Shown piece after piece: positions 7,402-10,502 of a stretch of DNA of 10,502 bases. The notes beneath the pieces are model-generated. The model did no database searches, was not told the DNA's origin, and saw nothing but the letters and a program-made list of their open reading frames with translations. Source of the DNA: Larix sibirica (Eukaryota > Streptophyta > Pinopsida > Pinales > Pinaceae); contig NWUY0300047571.1 of the NCBI GenBank assembly GCA_004151065.3, forward strand, positions 23,838-34,339. The letters run 5' to 3'. Position 1 is the first letter of the stretch, and every line of letters starts with the position of its first letter. A program made the position numbers and the translations under genes.

Positions 7402-7463
7402 CTACGATTCTTATGATGTTGAAATATCTTGTCTTGATACCACTACCATTGTTATGATGTTGA
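7386..7463. repeat. 41-bp tandem repeat containing TGATACCA
   Basis: TCTTGTCTTGATACCACTAC starts at 7386 and again at 7427, and each is followed by .ATT.TTATGATGTTGA. On the minus strand each unit reads TGGTATCAAGACAAGA, resembling the first 8 bases of an initiator-tRNA-Met primer site. It may be a by-product of reverse transcription near a primer site or simply a local duplication. Confidence 0.7.
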
Positions 7464-7710
7464 CAGCGATCTTCTCCTTTCTTACGATCTCGGCAAAGAT
7501 TCAATGCTGTTGTTCCTTTTTATATATGATAGAATGTAAAACTTTATTTTTAAATGGAATACGAAAATCTTTTATATATTCCAAAGAATCTTTTTAATAT
7601 CACAACATGAAAATTCCCCTTCCTTAGAACGACGTATGCATATTGCATCCCTTTATTCATGCAGTATAATATGTGAAAGATTCTTACTCTCTAATATTTC
7701 TGTGAATTGG

Positions 7711-7875
7711 CTACATGCATTCCTCCTCGCGTGGAATATCCTTCATGGTCTGCACACAACCGTAGGACGGGTGGGCTTCTTTTTCTCTGTCTACAGCTTC
7801 ACGAACTTTCACTTTGATGATTTCTGTTGTTTCTTCAACCTCAGCAGGATTGTAGTCATGAAGAGAGAAAACATC
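7711..7875 (-). pseudogene. Coding-like open frame, 54 residues, acidic, in retroelement interior
   Basis: The minus-strand frame is open between TGA (7878-7876) and TAG (7713-7711). It begins DVFSLHDYNPAEVEETTEII, continues KVKVREAVDREKEAHPSYGC and ends DIPREEECM. It has no start codon at its head. The charged, alternating composition is more protein-like than the plus-strand frame covering the same bases (7636-8007), which is rich in Cys, Phe, His and Leu as antisense frames tend to be. It could be a remnant of the element's gag-like gene or of a captured transcript. No family recognised. Confidence 0.25.
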
Positions 7876-8538
7876 TCATTAAAATTGATTCAAAGGTTGG
7901 GGTGTACTCAATTGGTTTGCTTACAACCCTTCAAGAACATGGCTGTGTATTTTCTTCACAATAAAACAATGCACCCTTCCTCTTCATATATATTAAATAA
8001 TATATAAAAGGAAATCTTTGTTCCTTTACCATTGTCCCCTTACAGTTTCAGTTTATGCTTCCTTCAAGCTTTCAAATGCTTTCTTTTTAAATATAAACTC
8101 ATAATAAAAATTCTTTTTAAAAAAACACTTCTTCCATATATAAAAACTTTTCATGTATAAATCCAAACCCAAACTTGCCCTCTTTTAAACCTTTTTAATA
8201 TATTCAAGAAACCTTTTTTAATAATAACGCAAATTTCCTCCGTTTTCTTATGAGAAAATGAAAAGACTTATGGCATATTTTGTTTTCAGACTTTCTACCT
8301 CCATAAAAGAAATGCCGATGTGTTGTTTTGACAAACTGTGGTCTGATACAACGATCTCTTTAAAGATCAACGACAATCGCTTCTCCATGCCAAACGTTCA
8401 AGAGCAGACTTTTCAACAAACGTTCAAGAGCATAATCTTTCTCAGATAAATCTGTTCAATTCATAGGCATGGGATCTCTTACTCACGATATCGATTAAGT
8501 CATAACCGCTTTGATATTTCTACACCCCTGGCTTCACA

Positions 8539-8588
8539 GATCTTCATGTGCTCTGATAAATAGGGCAGGATCTTCATGCACTCTGATA
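8539..8588. repeat. 30-bp tandem duplication of the primer-site region
   Basis: GATCTTCATGTGCTCTGATA at 8539-8558 and GATCTTCATGCACTCTGATA at 8569-8588 differ at two positions. The right unit contains the primer binding site; the left one carries a decayed version (CTCTGATAAAT in place of CTCTGATACCA). Confidence 0.8.
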
Positions 8589-8591
8589 CCA
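8578..8591 (-). promoter_or_regulatory. Primer binding site, initiator tRNA-Met
   Basis: The plus strand ends CTCTGATACCA at 8581-8591, identical to the 3' end of plant initiator tRNA-Met. The minus strand therefore reads TGGTATCAGAG one base after the end of LTR 3. This fixes LTR 3 as the 5' LTR and the element's direction as minus. Confidence 0.85.
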
Positions 8592-8592
8592 T

Positions 8593-8797
8593 TGTTAGAC
8601 AACACATCATGAAAGATATGAAGAAATAAAGATAGACATGATGACCAACAATGACAGAAAAGGCATTACATTAATGAGCAATTAAGCTATCTCCCATATG
8701 CACATAGATGTACATATATATTACAAAAACACCATAACTGTCATGTAACCATATAACAGTTAGGTAAACTAACGAACTATGATTAGAGTCTCTAACA
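8593..8797 (-). repeat. LTR 3: outer right LTR (5' LTR of the composite element)
   Basis: The LTR is 205 bp, TGTTAGAC...GTCTCTAACA, with a 7-bp terminal inverted repeat TGTTAGA/TCTAACA. It is followed by TGTAG at 8798-8802, the same 5 bases that precede LTR 1. It is closest to LTR 1. The opposite side carries the primer site, as a 5' LTR on the minus strand should. Confidence 0.85.
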
Positions 8798-8802
8798 TGT
8801 AG

Positions 8803-9124
8803 GTCATTACTCAGTCTTTGCATAAGATCACTACTACAACTACCCTTCGAGCACTAGCGAAGTCTTGTTTCTAGGGCAGTTATTATTCTTATTTTTGGAA
8901 TAATAAGATCATGAGAAGATGTTCTTGTATTGATGGAATTGTAGATATGAATTGATAATATTGCAAAATTAGATTGCAGTAGGGGTATCTGAAGGTGCTG
9001 AATCCATTTCTGCATTAAAAACAATGACTTCAACAGTCCAAAATTACAATTTCAACAAGGATTTGATGGCCAGATTCAGGAAATGGCAAACAAGAAAAGG
9101 TCAAAATCATAAAATGTTTAACCT
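8803..9124. other. Unassigned intron-like DNA right of the composite element
   Basis: No open frame, RNA gene or clear repeat is visible here. It would be the original right flank of the insertion and hence continuous with sequence left of 2204 before the element arrived. Confidence 0.4.
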
Positions 9125-9400
9125 TCTCTTTTTGTCTTTTTACAAACAAATGATTATATCTGATTCTTGAGACTCAAGAGTCCAGACTCAGACTCACCAA
9201 GTCAATCTGACTTGCATTTGACTTGAGAGTCTGAGACTTGTGATTATGGCTCAGGGCCAAGTCAAAATGGAGTTGACTCGACTTGGTTTCCATAAAGAGC
9301 AACGTAGACTTGGAATGGAGTTGACTCAACTCAGTTTCCTCAATGAGCAGCGTCAGAGTTGAATGGTTTGACTCACACTTGGAAGAATTTGGTATCATTG
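9125..9400 (+). repeat. GACTC/GACTTG-rich dispersed repeat Y, copy 2, with internal duplication
   Basis: The sequence is related to 1531-1730 in the same orientation. It contains a 44-bp unit, ATGGAGTTGACTC(G/A)ACT then GTTTCC.., at 9267-9310 and 9315-9358 (period 48), where copy 1 has a single unit. It also has an extra AAGAGTCC near 9176-9183. No coding potential that I trust; the open frames across it come from the GACTY words lacking stops. Confidence 0.7.
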
Positions 9401-9416
9401 GTGTGTGGTACTCTAG

Positions 9417-9568
9417 TTTTTTATATGCACATGCACGGAACACACATTCTACCTTGTAATGTACATGTGTGTGTTTATATGTATTCTATTTTTATACATG
9501 TGTATATGTTTGTGTATGATGACATTGATATGTGTGTTTGTGTTTATATTTTTTATATGCACATGCAC
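9417..9568. repeat. TG/CA-rich low-complexity tract bounded by an identical 20-mer
   Basis: TTTTTTATATGCACATGCAC occurs at 9417-9436 and again at 9549-9568. Between them the sequence is mostly TGTG, TATG and ATAC words. It is a decayed alternating purine-pyrimidine microsatellite with a duplicated edge. Confidence 0.75.
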
Positions 9569-10070
9569 ACACATTAAAGGGAGAATTTGTTAACATAAAG
9601 GAGTATGGCTGTTAATTGGAAGAAAATTTGGTCTTTTTTATTTCTCCTTATTTCATATTTTTTCGATTTTATTTTTATCCTTTCATCTCTGCCTATTGCA
9701 AAGGAGAGTTTTTTTTTGAACAGAAATAAAGGAGGTTTATAATAATATATTATACAAAATATACAATGGCTGTGGCTATAATTGGATGGCCCAGCTCATC
9801 ACCAAAATTTTCATAGATTTTCTTTCAAAATTTTCCATACTTTTAATCCGACTCCCAAACTTAAAGATGATGTCAATATTATTAGCTATTGATAAAACTA
9901 GCCAAAAGTCACAAATTTTATAACTCTTATTGTTAGCTTGGCCAAAATACAAGGCACAAGGAGCAGCATTCGTCTCATTTCCCGATCAAAAGACCACGCG
10001 TTTACCCTTCCTTTCCTTATTATTTTTAAAAATCTCAAACCAACCTGTCTCAGCAGTCTTAAATTTCTTT
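9569..10070. other. Unassigned DNA
   Basis: AT-rich with long T runs (9709-9717) and a small palindrome-like AATAATATATTAT near 9740-9752. Overlapping short open frames on both strands at 9898-10161 show no protein-like signature. Nothing else seen. Confidence 0.4.
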
Positions 10071-10243
10071 GAGAAAGTTGGTGTCTCTGTTGGCCTTGCT
10101 TGTATCTGTTAGTTTTTTGGGTTACTCCGAAAGTGTTTACACCATGTTTGGGGTGCTCCATGAGAAAGTTGGTGTCTCTATTGGCCCTGTTTGTATTAGT
10201 TTTTCAGGTTACTCCGAAAAACACCATGTTTGGGGTGCTTCAT
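10071..10243 (+). repeat. Tandem duplication, units of about 91 and 82 bp
   Basis: GAGAAAGTTGGTGTCTCT starts at 10071 and at 10162. Both units continue with TTGGCC.TG.TTGTAT, GGTTACTCCGAAA, and ACACCATGTTTGGGGTGC. The second unit has two small deletions. No family recognised. Confidence 0.85.
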
Positions 10244-10502
10244 GAGATTTGGGGTACATGGTGTATGTTCAACCCCTAGATGGTTTGAAATGGATGGCAC
10301 ATTTGGAGATGGTCCATGATGGAGATAGCTTGCTTAGTCATTGCTTGACCTCAATTAGGTGTTGGCTTGGCTTTCTTCCCTTAGGTGTTGGAGTTCTCTT
10401 GATAGTTTTTGTGGACGCCCTTGATGATGGTCACATGAAGAGTCCACTTGCTTGGAGAACGCCCTACTTGGGAGGAGGAGCGTTGTGCATCTTGGAGGAG
10501 GG
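10244..10502. other. Unassigned DNA to the window edge
   Basis: Less AT-rich than the rest, with GGAGGAG words at the very end (10471-10502) and a TTAGGTGTTGG word used twice (10356-10366 and 10381-10391). No open frame or exon is recognised; in particular I see no PsbP-domain coding sequence. Confidence 0.4.

Larger units (their letters stand above)
6286..8592 (-). mobile_element. Interior of a non-autonomous LTR retroelement
   Basis: On the minus strand this runs from the primer site (8591-8578) to the polypurine tract (6294-6286). It is 2.3 kb and lacks the gag-pol motifs of Copia or Gypsy elements on either strand. It contains minus-strand coding-like pieces at 7711-7875, 7231-7401 and 6695-6979. 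Several local duplications lie in it: 6583-6607 with 6624-6648 (GGTGGTTTTAGGAT.ACCA), 6785-6942, 7386-7463 and 8539-8588. With its LTRs it would be about 2.7 kb, larger than TRIMs and smaller than typical LARDs. The rest is AT-rich with no further feature seen. Confidence 0.65.
2204..8802 (-). mobile_element. Composite LTR retroelement with host-like cargo, bounded by TSD TGTAG
   Basis: TGTAG occurs at 2204-2208 immediately left of the outer left LTR, and again at 8798-8802 immediately right of the outer right LTR. The two outer LTRs are each 205 bp, begin TGTTAGAC and end in ...AACA, and differ at about 11 positions by hand count. The element reads on the minus strand: its primer site is next to the right LTR and its polypurine tract next to the left LTR. 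Between them lie a third, more diverged LTR and 3.6 kb of DNA unrelated to the interior. The shared target duplication indicates that the whole 6.6 kb inserted as one unit. No reverse transcriptase, integrase, protease or RNase H motif was found on either strand, so mobility would have depended on another element. Read-through transduction is the favoured origin; recombination between two elements is the main alternative. Confidence 0.6.

Noticed and set aside
7636-8007. 123-residue plus-strand open frame
   Set aside because: Its Cys/Phe/His/Leu-rich composition is typical of an antisense shadow; the minus-strand frame at 7711-7875 looks more protein-like, and nothing is recognisable.
9174-9443. 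89-residue minus-strand open frame over repeat Y
   Set aside because: Ser/Leu/Thr-rich translation of the GACTY repeat; a result of the repeat words lacking stops.
1-10502. CRISPR array, bacterial operon or phage features
   Set aside because: The repeats are few, of different kinds and unspaced; splice sites, LTRs and the transit peptide show plant nuclear DNA.

Overview
The window looks like nuclear DNA of a seed plant with a large, repeat-rich genome. It is AT-rich, and it carries the first exon of a chloroplast thylakoid-lumen protein followed by a very long intron-like stretch full of retroelement debris. Initiator-tRNA-Met primed LTR sequences, a probable tRNA-derived SINE and several layers of old dispersed repeats fit this. 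A gymnosperm is plausible because of the intron length, but nothing in the sequence proves it.

Left part (1-738): a promoter with a perfect G-box and an I-box about 200-240 bp upstream of an ATG, then the 391-bp first coding exon of a PsbP-domain protein, best matched to PPD4. The exon has a chloroplast transit region, a twin-arginine (Tat) lumen signal ending in A-L-A, and the first residues of the mature protein up to a GT splice donor. I found no second exon, so everything after 738 is either a first intron of more than 9.7 kb or sequence beyond a broken gene.

Middle left (739-2203): old dispersed repeats. A repeat 'X' occurs twice (1106-1215, 1731-1862). The first copy is interrupted by a 277-bp SINE-like insertion with an 8-bp target duplication, and the second copy shows the empty site. 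A GACTC/GACTTG-rich repeat 'Y' lies at 1531-1730 and again at 9125-9400.

Centre (2204-8802): the main object. Three LTRs of about 205 bp lie in the same, minus-strand orientation. The outer two (2209-2413 and 8593-8797) resemble each other most and share the flanking 5-bp target duplication TGTAG. The middle LTR (6080-6285) is more diverged and has no matching duplication. Read on the minus strand, the order is 5' LTR, primer site, 2.3 kb of coding-poor interior, polypurine tract, middle LTR, 3.6 kb of unrelated DNA, a second copy of the 3' end of the interior with its polypurine tract, then the 3' LTR. This is the arrangement expected if a retrotransposon transcript read through its own 3' LTR into host DNA and template-switched onto a sister element before inserting as one unit. 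The 3.6-kb cargo holds a 63-codon open reading frame and a possible receptor-kinase fragment. The interior holds a small broken gene with an in-phase 60-bp repeat. No reverse transcriptase, integrase or protease was seen, so the element would be non-autonomous.

Right part (8803-10502): mostly unassigned intron-like or intergenic DNA with repeat Y, a TG/CA-rich tract, and a tandem duplication of about 90 bp near the end. The PPD4-like exon is the only gene piece I would call functional with good confidence.
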